A stretch of 38,810 nt of DNA. Source: an uncultured Saprospiraceae bacterium. Lineage in GTDB: Bacteria; Bacteroidota; Bacteroidia; Chitinophagales; Saprospiraceae. Position numbers and translations under genes: made by a program. Below, piece by piece: positions 1 to 7,963 of the stretch. The stretch's first letter is position 1, and each line of letters opens with the position of its first letter. The stretch lies in contig CALDUB010000016.1 in assembly GCA_937923465.1 (NCBI GenBank), positions 1-38,810 of the forward strand. Reading direction: 5' to 3'. The notes beneath the pieces are model-generated. The model saw only the letters and a program-made list of their open reading frames with translations. It made no database searches and was not told the origin of the DNA.

Positions 1-1166
1 TCCACTCGCTGATTGAGTTTTCGGCCATAAGCCGTTCGATTGGATGCCAGTGGTTTGTCTTTACCATAGCCGACATATTTCAGACGATTTGCATTAATAC
101 CACGTTCAATTAGATAATCAGCCACCGTTTTTGCACGTGCATTAGAGATATAATCACAATATTCTTTTGCAGGTTGTCCATTCGTGTGTCCACCAATCTC
201 TATTTTCAAATCACCGTTTTCGACAAGAAAATCCAATAATTCTGCCATAGCTTCATAAGAACGTGGAGGTATTCTGGTACTATCCGCGTCAAATTGAAGG
301 TTTTTGACAAGAATGGTTTGACCTACTTTAAATTTCTCTTTGCTGTTGTATCTACTTGTCGGTGCAGCAGGTTGAGTCGGTTTTATTACTGCTGTCTCAT
401 CAGGCTTCGTATTAGTCGAAGGCTCCGGAACTTTCGGAGCAGGATTATCAGGTTGAGTTTCGATAACGGCAGCGATTGCAGGCTCATCATTACAAGGAAC
501 GGGAACAATTGGCTGTGCATTATCTAAGAGAATATTTCCATTATAAGGAAATGGACAAGGAGTCTGATAGAAGGCTTCAAAAGTTATGTAACTATAACTC
601 TGTTTTGGCTCAAAGCGAAAATTAAACTCTAACCAACGCGTATTGATGACAAGGCTGCTTTCCGCTAATAGTTCTGCTTTTTTACAATATCCGTTGCCAC
701 CCCAAATTCTTAATTTAATGGGAGTAGCAAAGTTTATTTTTCTTGGAGCTGCCGATGCAATATCAAGACCTTTGCTACTCAATGCACTCAAATAAGTCGC
801 AGAACGCGCTAAGTGAATACTAAATTCATAACAACTGCCACCTTGAAGAGGAGAACTTAAACGTTGACCAATAGCTTCCCATGTTTCGTTTTCGCGGACG
901 ACCATACCCAAGTATGCTTCGCCTTCATAAGCTGTTTTGTCCACCTGAAATTCACTCGCTGGCACAGGATGAATATCAACTTGACTTTCACCAGGAAACC
1001 CACAATCAAACCAAGAGGAAGGCGTATGACTCAATTTTGGAAAATCCTCAAATGAAGGATTTTGCAACAAAATTGGCTGCTCGTCACTTCCATCAACAGG
1101 GATTTGCGCATCCATTGAGAAACTCAAAAGAAACAAGAATGAAAAGAAAGAAAATATAGGCTTCAT
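1..1166 (-). CDS. OmpA-family outer-membrane protein, 3' end cut by window edge
   Basis: An open frame of about 388 codons runs off the left edge, so it is missing from the ORF track. It starts at the ATG at 1166 with a signal peptide (MKPIFSFFSFLFLLSFSMDA). An N-terminal domain carries an NPSFE..SSWFDCG pattern common in secreted Bacteroidota proteins, possibly a jelly-roll fold. A Pro/Thr/Glu-rich linker follows (about residues 230-285), then an OmpA C-terminal peptidoglycan-binding domain: LQFDADSTRIPP, then GGHTNGQPA, NARAKTVADYLIERGI and the beginning of an NQRV motif. The OmpA domain looks nearly complete, so few residues are probably missing. Its likely role is anchoring the outer membrane to peptidoglycan; the function of the N-terminal domain is unknown. 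A promoter-like box lies about 60 nt upstream, suggesting transcription separate from lnt. Confidence 0.88.
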   Translation of the reverse strand, partial: MKPIFSFFSFLFLLSFSMDAQIPVDGSDEQPILLQNPSFEDFPKLSHTPSSWFDCGFPGESQVDIHPVPASEFQVDKTAYEGEAYLGMVVRENETWEAIGQRLSSPLQGGSCYEFSIHLARSATYLSALSSKGLDIASAAPRKINFATPIKLRIWGGNGYCKKAELLAESSLVINTRWLEFNFRFEPKQSYSYITFEAFYQTPCPFPYNGNILLDNAQPIVPVPCNDEPAIAAVIETQPDNPAPKVPEPSTNTKPDETAVIKPTQPAAPTSRYNSKEKFKVGQTILVKNLQFDADSTRIPPRSYEAMAELLDFLVENGDLKIEIGGHTNGQPAKEYCDYISNARAKTVADYLIERGINANRLKYVGYGKDKPLASNRTAYGRKLNQRV

Positions 1167-1220
1167 TCTAAAATTATTTTTATTCAAAAGATAGTACAGT
1201 TTTGACGTGTTTATTCGATA

Positions 1221-1253
1221 CAAAGTTACAGTATGAATGAGGAAAAGTGCAAG
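1221..1253 (-). promoter_or_regulatory. Candidate Bacteroidota promoter for the OmpA gene
   Basis: On the minus strand TAACTTTG (plus strand 1221-1228) matches the -7 consensus TAnnTTTG. A TTG lies 21 nt upstream (plus strand 1250-1252), within the 17-23 nt spacing described for Bacteroidota promoters. It lies about 55-60 nt before the ATG at 1166. Confidence 0.5.
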
Positions 1254-1376
1254 CGCTTCATCCCTCCACGCAGTTTTCTACAACTTAAAAACGATTAATA
1301 GACGTAGAATGTTGTCAAGCTCATTTTTAAAGAATTTGAAAACTTTAAGTTCTGTGTCAAAAGTCTAATAGGACAC

Positions 1377-3179
1377 CTAAATATTTTTTCTTTCAGGTAA
1401 TCGTCCCTTTACCAATGTCTGTAAAAGCAAAATTATTGCCGTAAATAGCGCAAGGCGTGCAATTAGGTCTTTCCAGAGTGTATAAAAGGTAGTTTCCTTG
1501 TTTAGATGCACTGTATCTTTGAGTGTGGTGCGTTCATTATATTTTGTTTGAGAAATAATATCGCCACGTTGATTAATGAATGCTGAAATACCTGTATTGG
1601 CTGAGCGAGCAATATCTCTCCGAGTCTCAATCGCGCGCAGAGAAGCAAAAGCCAAGTGTTGTTTGTGTCCCGCAGTATTATCCCACCAGCCGTCATTTGT
1701 CATGATGGCAATAAAATCTGCGCCAGGTGCATCTTTTCTATTGCGGATATATTCTGTATGATATGCACCAAACACACTCTCATAGCAAATGACAGGAGCG
1801 ACCGTCGCTGTTGTGCTATTAAAGTTCGTGCGATAAGGCTGTGTGCCCAATCCTTCCATACTTCCATCTAGTTTTTCTACCAATGGTTTTAGAAAGAAAA
1901 ATACCTTTTTGTAAGGCAATAATTCCGCTCCAGGGACAAATTTTGACTTACGATAAAACTGTATCGGTTGGTCTTTTTGCAATTGTACCGCAGCATTCAA
2001 GCCCTCGTAACGCATACCTATACTTCCATCTTTTCTGTAAGTCGTGCGTGTGGCAGGAGTATCTGCTTCATCATTTTTTAGTATATTATAGGCACTTGCG
2101 CCACTGACTATTTTTACTTTTGGAAACTTATCTAGAACAGCCTGAAAGCGTTTTATTGTTTTATTGGATTGCGGGTCATCTTCTTTTACGCTATTAAATA
2201 CTGTTTCTGGCAGAATGAAATATTCTGTTTTGGGCGTGATATTGCTCATTGCCAAATCTAAAACCTGTTGGTCGCGCACATTTTTATCAATCGTAAACTT
2301 CTCAAAATGCGGTTCGTAGTTAGGTTGTCCGACGATAACCTCTATTCCTTCCCCTTTTTCTGTATAATTAAAATACATCACCAGAGAAGCTAAGATAGGA
2401 ACAAGAACCAATGCACCTGCTTTTATAATCCCTAGCGTTTGTGGTTTTTCCTTTTGATAAAAATAAGGTGTTAATGCTCTAAAAATAAAGATATTGGCAA
2501 TCAAAATCCATAGCGAACCACCAAAAGCACCCGTATATTCGTACCATTGAATCCAAGAAGGAAAATCCGCAAAAGCATTACCTAAGTTTAACCAAACCCA
2601 TGATATTTCCCAGTTTAAATGCAGCAATTCAAAACACAACCAATAAGCTGCAAAGGCTGCATAAGCGACGCGTGGTACTTTATGTTTTGTCTGATGAAAC
2701 AGCAAAATAGGAACACACATAAATAATGCATTCAACCAAATAGCGACGATACCGGCTACGAATGCCGTATTTCCTACCCACCAAGTTGTCAAAATATTCC
2801 AAACAACAAAGGCATTATAGGCGTAACGCAATAATAATCTTTTGGAAGGAGTAGGGGAGTCATCCGCGATTTCTTTCTCAATCATCAACAGCGGTACAAA
2901 ACCAATAAACATCAAAATCGGTAACGGAATTGGAGGAAAACCAACAGAAAGCAAAACACCACTCAAAGTAGAAAGCCCCAACCAACGCCAGTTTTTTGGA
3001 TGTTTGGAGTAGCGACTGCCAATGAATAAAACGATGACCGCCCAAAGAGAAGTGAATAAAAAGAGAGGTAAATGCCCCCATAATTCTTCTGCTTGTACGA
3101 GGCTATACATCTTATAGCCCGAGAAAAGGGAGATTAAGCTGAATAATCCAATTAGACCCTGTTGCAATTTTTTACTCAC
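1377..3179 (-). CDS. lnt: Apolipoprotein N-acyltransferase
   Basis: Inner-membrane enzyme that adds the third acyl chain to the N-terminal cysteine of lipoproteins, using a phospholipid donor. The N-terminal half is a series of hydrophobic helices (about residues 5-270). The C-terminal half is a periplasmic nitrilase-type domain whose expected triad is visible: Glu325 in ILPETVF, Lys411 in FYRKSKFVPGAE and Cys465 in PVICYESVFG, followed by TNDGWW and a last helix near 575-592. At 600 residues it is longer than the usual ~510, mainly through extra hydrophobic sequence at the N-terminus. Several lipoproteins in this window (SusD, DUF4249, DUF3179) would be plausible substrates. It lies downstream of the 194-aa hypothetical with a 138-nt gap; co-transcription is possible but not shown. 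Confidence 0.95.
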   Translation of the reverse strand: MSKKLQQGLIGLFSLISLFSGYKMYSLVQAEELWGHLPLFLFTSLWAVIVLFIGSRYSKHPKNWRWLGLSTLSGVLLSVGFPPIPLPILMFIGFVPLLMIEKEIADDSPTPSKRLLLRYAYNAFVVWNILTTWWVGNTAFVAGIVAIWLNALFMCVPILLFHQTKHKVPRVAYAAFAAYWLCFELLHLNWEISWVWLNLGNAFADFPSWIQWYEYTGAFGGSLWILIANIFIFRALTPYFYQKEKPQTLGIIKAGALVLVPILASLVMYFNYTEKGEGIEVIVGQPNYEPHFEKFTIDKNVRDQQVLDLAMSNITPKTEYFILPETVFNSVKEDDPQSNKTIKRFQAVLDKFPKVKIVSGASAYNILKNDEADTPATRTTYRKDGSIGMRYEGLNAAVQLQKDQPIQFYRKSKFVPGAELLPYKKVFFFLKPLVEKLDGSMEGLGTQPYRTNFNSTTATVAPVICYESVFGAYHTEYIRNRKDAPGADFIAIMTNDGWWDNTAGHKQHLAFASLRAIETRRDIARSANTGISAFINQRGDIISQTKYNERTTLKDTVHLNKETTFYTLWKDLIARLALFTAIILLLQTLVKGRLPERKNI

Positions 3180-3317
3180 AGATATAATTAATTTTGAATT
3201 TTGAATGTGGTATTTTGAATGACTTTAGTCTTCAAAACCAACGCGAATTTTACCCTTTTTAATTAAAAAACAAAATTTACCTATGAATATTCGGTATAAT
3301 ATAAACAACTGCCTGTT

Positions 3318-3902
3318 TTAGTCTCCCAGATATTGCAAACCTTCATCTTGTAGCTTTTCAACTAAACCAAACAGTAACTTAGGCTTTAAGCCTTGCCAAG
3401 CTATATCATTGAATATCCCTCCAAAGTTGAGATATTGATGTAGACGGGTGTCTTTTACCTCTTGTTCTACATGTTCGAGTAGGTTTAGCATGACAATATA
3501 GCCTTCGTCTTCTTTGATGTCATCCCACCATTCTTCATAATAATCATCATCTTCTCCATGAAAATTAAGGACATTGTCGCAGAGCAAAATGTATTTATAA
3601 ATGCCACGTTTGGTCATCTCGTCTATTACATCTCTTTTCAAAAACATAATATCATTAGTAACAGCGTCATTCCATTCGCCGATAAACTCAAATATAGCAA
3701 AGCCTTTATCGTAATCCACGAAAAGGATTTTCATGTAAAGAGTAGGGGAGCCAAAATTATCCCATTGAGGATGAATAAAGTAATTGTAAATCTTCTGAGA
3801 ATATTGAAATTCGCTGTACTGTCTTCCTGCAAAAGGAGATTTTGAATCTCTAGAAGATTCATATTTATCGCGCCAGCGGAAGTGAGGTTGGATATCGTGC
3901 AT
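3318..3902 (-). CDS. Conserved-looking hypothetical cytoplasmic protein
   Basis: A 194-residue protein that I do not recognise as a named family. It has no signal peptide or membrane segment and is rich in aromatic and acidic residues, with an acidic stretch FHGEDDDYYEEWWDDIKEDE near residues 115-135. The central part (KILFVDYDKGFAIFEFIGEWNDAVTND) reads like an alpha/beta fold. It lies between the outer-membrane protein at 3974-4957 (71-nt gap) and lnt (138-nt gap) on the same strand, so it may belong to that transcript. The start at 3902 is the only ATG upstream of the conserved-looking part. Real coding is likely because of the length and ordinary amino-acid composition; function is unknown. 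Confidence 0.75.
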   Translation of the reverse strand: MHDIQPHFRWRDKYESSRDSKSPFAGRQYSEFQYSQKIYNYFIHPQWDNFGSPTLYMKILFVDYDKGFAIFEFIGEWNDAVTNDIMFLKRDVIDEMTKRGIYKYILLCDNVLNFHGEDDDYYEEWWDDIKEDEGYIVMLNLLEHVEQEVKDTRLHQYLNFGGIFNDIAWQGLKPKLLFGLVEKLQDEGLQYLGD

Positions 3903-3973
3903 TATTGCTTTTTTAATTATCTCGTATAACTCCCAAATAACGCAATATGCAATTTATTGTTTTTTTTTTTGAC

Positions 3974-4957
3974 TCAAAAAGCATCAATAACTTCAAGATT
4001 TTCTTTAAAAGAGAAGGAGTAGCTGACACTCGTGGTAATTCTGTAGGAAGTCGTTAGTTGTACGCCGTCTAGATTGCGATAGAGCGGAAAAGAGCCTTGT
4101 ATAAAGAAAGACACTTTGGAGCTGTGTGTGTACGAAGAACTAAGCGAAAGATAAGTCCAGTGCCCTCCAGTATTCGCTGTCTTTATTTCGTTTGTTTTAT
4201 CAAAGTCAGTATGACGATAACGCAAAGTCAACTGTGGCGCAAGGATGCTTTTTTTAATATAAAAACTCTTGCTCAATCCCGTGAAGAATTGAAATTCATT
4301 TCCAAACTCATAAATTTGTTGATTATTAAACCTTTCCGCAGGGGCAGTTAAGCGATAAGTTAAACCTGCATGAAGGTCGAAATTTTTATCAGCAATATTT
4401 TTGCGGGCATATTGAGAGCTAAAGAGGTAATCGAGCGCGCCTGTTCCTGGTTGTAAATCGGGCGGTAACAATAAGTTGGTTTCTTCATTTATCCTATCAA
4501 TTTTACCTGTAGGTGCTTTGATACCTAGAGCTGTCGATAGACCCGTTTTATTACTATTAATGAAATTGTATTGTACGAAAAAAACAATATCTCCTAAGCC
4601 GACTCCCTGCGAACTACTAGAAAAATTTAGAAAGTCTACATTTTCAATCTGGTTGCTGTATGAAAAAAGAGTCGTCAGAGCAATCCGTTTGTTGAGCGCA
4701 TAATTTAGGCGTAGCAATACCGAATTACTTAACCTTGTTCGAGTCTTGTCTTCCAGTTCTTTAGTCTGTACCAGTAAATCTTGCAATTTATTATTATCAT
4801 AAATCAAGCGAACAGAAAGAGTTTTCGAAGGATTTGCTGCGATGTCCAGATTACCTGAAAGTGGTGTCCCTCCAGAGCAACAACCTTGACTATATCCAGC
4901 GTTGACAGCAAGGAATAATAAGGTAATAAGCAAAAAGAATTTGATTGAATGAGGCAT
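3974..4957 (-). CDS. Probable outer-membrane beta-barrel protein with Cys-Cys N-terminus
   Basis: A 327-residue exported protein. The signal peptide MPHSIKFFLLITLLFLAVNAGYSQ probably ends before GCCSGGTPLSG, leaving a paired cysteine near the mature N-terminus. The remainder alternates polar and hydrophobic residues in beta-strand-like stretches (LSVRLIYDNN, LGDIVFFVQYNF, FFIQGSFPLY) and ends with an aromatic-rich region, as expected for an outer-membrane barrel of the transporter/MetA-like kind. The ligand is unknown. Its ATG is four nucleotides after the DUF3179 gene stop, so the two are almost certainly translated from one mRNA. A run of 11 T (3960-3970) lies just beyond its stop codon. 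Confidence 0.8.
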   Translation of the reverse strand: MPHSIKFFLLITLLFLAVNAGYSQGCCSGGTPLSGNLDIAANPSKTLSVRLIYDNNKLQDLLVQTKELEDKTRTRLSNSVLLRLNYALNKRIALTTLFSYSNQIENVDFLNFSSSSQGVGLGDIVFFVQYNFINSNKTGLSTALGIKAPTGKIDRINEETNLLLPPDLQPGTGALDYLFSSQYARKNIADKNFDLHAGLTYRLTAPAERFNNQQIYEFGNEFQFFTGLSKSFYIKKSILAPQLTLRYRHTDFDKTNEIKTANTGGHWTYLSLSSSYTHSSKVSFFIQGSFPLYRNLDGVQLTTSYRITTSVSYSFSFKENLEVIDAF

Positions 4958-4961
4958 AAGT

Positions 4962-6083
4962 CTACTGGAAATTTTTAAACTGATAAACTTTTGCTTTACC
5001 GTTGATAATAACTCCTAACACGCGCTCTTTATTTGGTAATCTGTCGTCTTCATACTCAATCGGATAGGAAAGCCAGTCGTTGTCTGTAATATAACTTTCA
5101 TAAGGATTTACTGTATAATCTTTGCCAAATCCAGTTTCCGTTGTCATTACGAGAGGTTCTCTGTATAACTGCTTTGCTGTACTCCATTTGGTTTCAAGTA
5201 CTTGATAAATCTCCATTTTATCTTCAATCAGTTGACCGTTTACACAATCTTGGCGCATTTGTGACCAGATACTCTCGGTTTCACGGTCATAAGGCATGAC
5301 ATTTCCATTATATAGTAAACCAGATACACCAAATGTTGTCGTGATATTGTTCTGTGTTCTATTCCACATGGTGGCTGTTCCTGTAATAGGACAAAATGAC
5401 AAGGAATAACTAAAATCATCTACAACATCATTAACGATTTCATGCCAATTGAGAATAGAGTGTGGATATATTTTTGTCTCATCTCCTATTGTTACAACTA
5501 TCACTAAATCATTGTCTTCAATAAAATAAGCTCCTGCTTCAATAAAATCTCTTTCAAGATAAGTTTCAAACTGTGGAGCATCTACTGCTGGAATAGCATC
5601 TTGACCTAAAACGGTAAATACATTTTCAGTCGGAATAGTCCAGCCCACAGCAGGTGAGTTAGCAGATATATTACCTGAATGTTCTTCCCCTGAATGAATA
5701 TTGAGACCAGGGAACATCGTCGCCCAAGCAAACCAAAAACCAATGTAAGAATTGACCGAAACTAATTGCTCTCCTTCGCGGGGTCCTTCTATGGCTCTTC
5801 CCTCTATATTCCAATTATTTCCCTCGTTATCTTTCATGACAGCAGGGAAGTTCCGCTGTACAACTTGAAAATCAAGCAGAGTCCCGTCTGCAGTCTTTCT
5901 ATTAAAAGCTATCATGAAATTACTTTTTTCACTACCAACGACAACGATTGCTTCCCCTTCAAATTCATCGGACAAAACGGTAATACTGCCCTCAGAGCTA
6001 TCAGAAGGAATAATAGTAGGTGTTTCTTTTTTACAAGACGTAAAAAATAGTATAGATAGGAATATGGTAATTCTTAATAGCAT
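4962..6083 (-). CDS. DUF3179 family lipoprotein
   Basis: A 373-residue protein whose C-terminal two thirds match the DUF3179 pattern: DETKIYPHSILNWHEIVND, SYSLSFCPITGTATMWNR, FGVSGLLYNGNVMPYDRETESIWSQM and a final VLGVIINGKAKVYQF. The N-terminus (MLLRITIFLSILFFTSCKKE) is a lipoprotein signal with a lipobox ending FTSC, so it should be lipid-anchored after LspA and Lnt processing. The biochemical role of DUF3179 is not established. Coupling to the outer-membrane protein gene (4-nt gap) suggests a shared envelope function. No TAnnTTTG promoter box was found upstream (6084-6250). Confidence 0.9.
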   Translation of the reverse strand: MLLRITIFLSILFFTSCKKETPTIIPSDSSEGSITVLSDEFEGEAIVVVGSEKSNFMIAFNRKTADGTLLDFQVVQRNFPAVMKDNEGNNWNIEGRAIEGPREGEQLVSVNSYIGFWFAWATMFPGLNIHSGEEHSGNISANSPAVGWTIPTENVFTVLGQDAIPAVDAPQFETYLERDFIEAGAYFIEDNDLVIVVTIGDETKIYPHSILNWHEIVNDVVDDFSYSLSFCPITGTATMWNRTQNNITTTFGVSGLLYNGNVMPYDRETESIWSQMRQDCVNGQLIEDKMEIYQVLETKWSTAKQLYREPLVMTTETGFGKDYTVNPYESYITDNDWLSYPIEYEDDRLPNKERVLGVIINGKAKVYQFKNFQ

Positions 6084-6251
6084 TTTTGTTTTTTTATAAT
6101 TGAAGACTATGATTTATAGTATTGTGAAACTGTATTCGTTATTTTACTTTTACAAAAGCAAATAAATAGTGTCACCTATCTTCACAACCAACAATAAGCT
6201 AATTTAGTTTTTTTTATCTGAATGAACTGTCGTAGTCAAAACGAAAAGGGC

Positions 6252-6294
6252 AAAAAAAAGAAGCAACCAAACACGAGGGTAAGGTTGCTTCTTT
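6252..6294 (-). terminator. Intrinsic terminator after susD
   Basis: A 12-bp perfect stem (AAAGAAGCAACC / GGTTGCTTCTTT) with a 14-nt loop lies 27 nt after the susD stop. Read on the minus strand it is followed by a run of T, the classical intrinsic terminator form. It separates susD from the DUF3179 gene. Confidence 0.85.
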
Positions 6295-6320
6295 ATTTAA
6301 GTCAATAAACTAATGATTTA

Positions 6321-7757
6321 TTAGTTTACGTCCCACCATAATTTGGTACTCAAATCATTCGGGTTACTTGTTACTTTTCCTAATTCTTCACCATTACGAG
6401 TCTGCTCAGAAACAGGGTAAGGTAAACGTACTGGAATAACATCATTTACAGCAGCAGCAGGTAATACCAATTCTGGCTGGTCTAAACGACGCCATTCAGC
6501 CCATGCTTGTGGTCCGTTCATGTAAAATGCCAACCATTTTTGAACACCTACAGATTCTTTCCAGTTAGCTGCATCATATGCATTAGCTGCCAAGTAAGTA
6601 CTGATAGCATCAGCATCAGAGAAACCCCAGAAGTTCATAGAAGCAGTAACACCTGCATCGTAAGCAGCAGCAGCATCACCATCTAAAAGACCTCTTTGGT
6701 AAGCTTCTGCTAACATAAAGTTAACTTCAGCTGCATCCATCATCACCGCTGGTGCTGTAGCTGCACGTACACCTGCAGCTGGACGAGAAGTGATTGAACT
6801 TAAAGCAAACGCTTCAGCATCAGGAAGACCAGAAGGCATACCTACATACTCGTCTGAAACATTTAACGCTGCATAAGCAGAAATACGTGGGTCACCTTTT
6901 TCTGTTAATGTATTAACTAAGACATCAGAAACACCAAAGTCATCACGTCCGTTAATATCACTGTCGATGAATAGTGGGTTAGCGATACCAGGGTTAGCAT
7001 CAAATGCCCATATTGCATTTTGTGAATTATCAGTAATTAATTCGCCGATACCTCCAATTACAGAGCGTGCAGTTACTTCGTCTACATCAGACATACGTAA
7101 TGCAACACGCATCAATAAAGAGTTACCAAAACGTATCCAAGATCTTGCATCGCCATTATAAATTGGCTCACCGCCAGCAAAAGAAGCAGCACCTGCATCC
7201 ATTGAAGCTAAAGCAGCTTGTAATTTAGAAACAATACCAGTATAGACAGCTTCTTGGCTATCATAAGATGGTAATGGATTTTCTATTGGTTGCAAAGCTG
7301 CAGAAAATGGAATGTTACCGTATCCATCCACTAATGCGTGGTATGTATATGCTTCCAAAATGCTGATGATACCTAATTGGTTAGCTTTTTCAGCTGCCGC
7401 GATACCTTCGTCTTCTGTAATGATTCCTTTAGCTACATTTAACTCACTTAACACATTCGCGTATAAGTCAATCCATGCATCATTAAAAGAGTTACCGTCA
7501 ACTACGAAGCGAGATTCTTCTGCATATTCAACTTGAGACCACATCTGAGTGACCAACATTGTCCATTCTGCGTTGTAGTTACGACTGTGTAAACGATCGT
7601 TCAACTCATATTGAGCTTGGACAACTAAGTTTACTGCAGGGACTTGTGTTGGACTGTTTGGGTCTACATTTAGTTCTGTAATATCTTCACAGCTGGTCAT
7701 TCCGAAGAGGAAAATACCTGCAAGTGCTGCGAGACTTAATTTTAAATTAATTTTCAT
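6321..7757 (-). CDS. SusD/RagB-type nutrient-binding outer-membrane lipoprotein
   Basis: Surface lipoprotein partner of the SusC-type receptor encoded immediately upstream; the pair would capture a glycan or peptide ligand and pass it through the outer membrane. The N-terminus from the ATG at 7757 is MKINLKLSLAALAGIFLFGMTSC followed by EDITELNVDPNSP, a lipobox plus the NVDPN motif typical of the SusD-like family with an alpha-helical core (SusD_2 type). The track start at 7796 adds 13 residues (MTLHNQFLNIFFN) before the signal peptide, and its ATG falls inside a long inverted repeat, so I use the internal ATG (478 residues). The C-terminus (AWAEWRRLDQPELVLP, NPNDLSTKLWWDVN) is also family-like. 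The ligand cannot be predicted; no glycoside hydrolase or peptidase is adjacent. Confidence 0.93.
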   Translation of the reverse strand: MKINLKLSLAALAGIFLFGMTSCEDITELNVDPNSPTQVPAVNLVVQAQYELNDRLHSRNYNAEWTMLVTQMWSQVEYAEESRFVVDGNSFNDAWIDLYANVLSELNVAKGIITEDEGIAAAEKANQLGIISILEAYTYHALVDGYGNIPFSAALQPIENPLPSYDSQEAVYTGIVSKLQAALASMDAGAASFAGGEPIYNGDARSWIRFGNSLLMRVALRMSDVDEVTARSVIGGIGELITDNSQNAIWAFDANPGIANPLFIDSDINGRDDFGVSDVLVNTLTEKGDPRISAYAALNVSDEYVGMPSGLPDAEAFALSSITSRPAAGVRAATAPAVMMDAAEVNFMLAEAYQRGLLDGDAAAAYDAGVTASMNFWGFSDADAISTYLAANAYDAANWKESVGVQKWLAFYMNGPQAWAEWRRLDQPELVLPAAAVNDVIPVRLPYPVSEQTRNGEELGKVTSNPNDLSTKLWWDVN

Positions 7758-7776
7758 ATTGAAAAAGATATTTAAA

Positions 7777-7824
7777 AATTGATTATGAAGAGTCAAAATT
7801 TAATTTTGACTCTTCATGTCAATT
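7777..7824 (-). promoter_or_regulatory. Long hairpin between susC and susD, 19 nt before the susD start
   Basis: A 16-nt arm (ATGAAGAGTCAAAATT, 7785-7800) and its exact reverse complement (7802-7817) are separated by one base. Six more pairs (AATTGA / TCAATT) extend the stem outward past a small internal loop. On the minus strand the hairpin is followed by a T-rich stretch, so it resembles a terminator or attenuator in the susC-susD spacer. Alternatives are an RNase processing site or a stability element setting the SusC:SusD ratio. Confidence 0.8.
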
Positions 7825-7963
7825 GATTTTTAATTAAAGTTTACTTCATAAATGAAGCTTTTACAAGGCTATATTTTATTGTAGCCAAGTGAATTTAAAG
7901 CTCTATTTAATTAGCATCAAATATTATAAACGATTGGTACATTTACAATATTATGTAATGAAT

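Noticed and set aside
881-1159. 92-aa plus-strand ORF at the left edge
   Set aside because: It is antisense to the OmpA-family gene, whose frame continues off the window edge and so is missing from the ORF track.
3190-3225. Repeated ATTTTGAAT units upstream of lnt
   Set aside because: Only three short, partly overlapping AT-rich copies; not enough to call a functional repeat.
3960-3970. Run of 11 T downstream of the outer-membrane protein gene
   Set aside because: On the coding (minus) strand it is poly-A with no stem in front, so it is not a terminator for this gene; possibly a slippery tract only.
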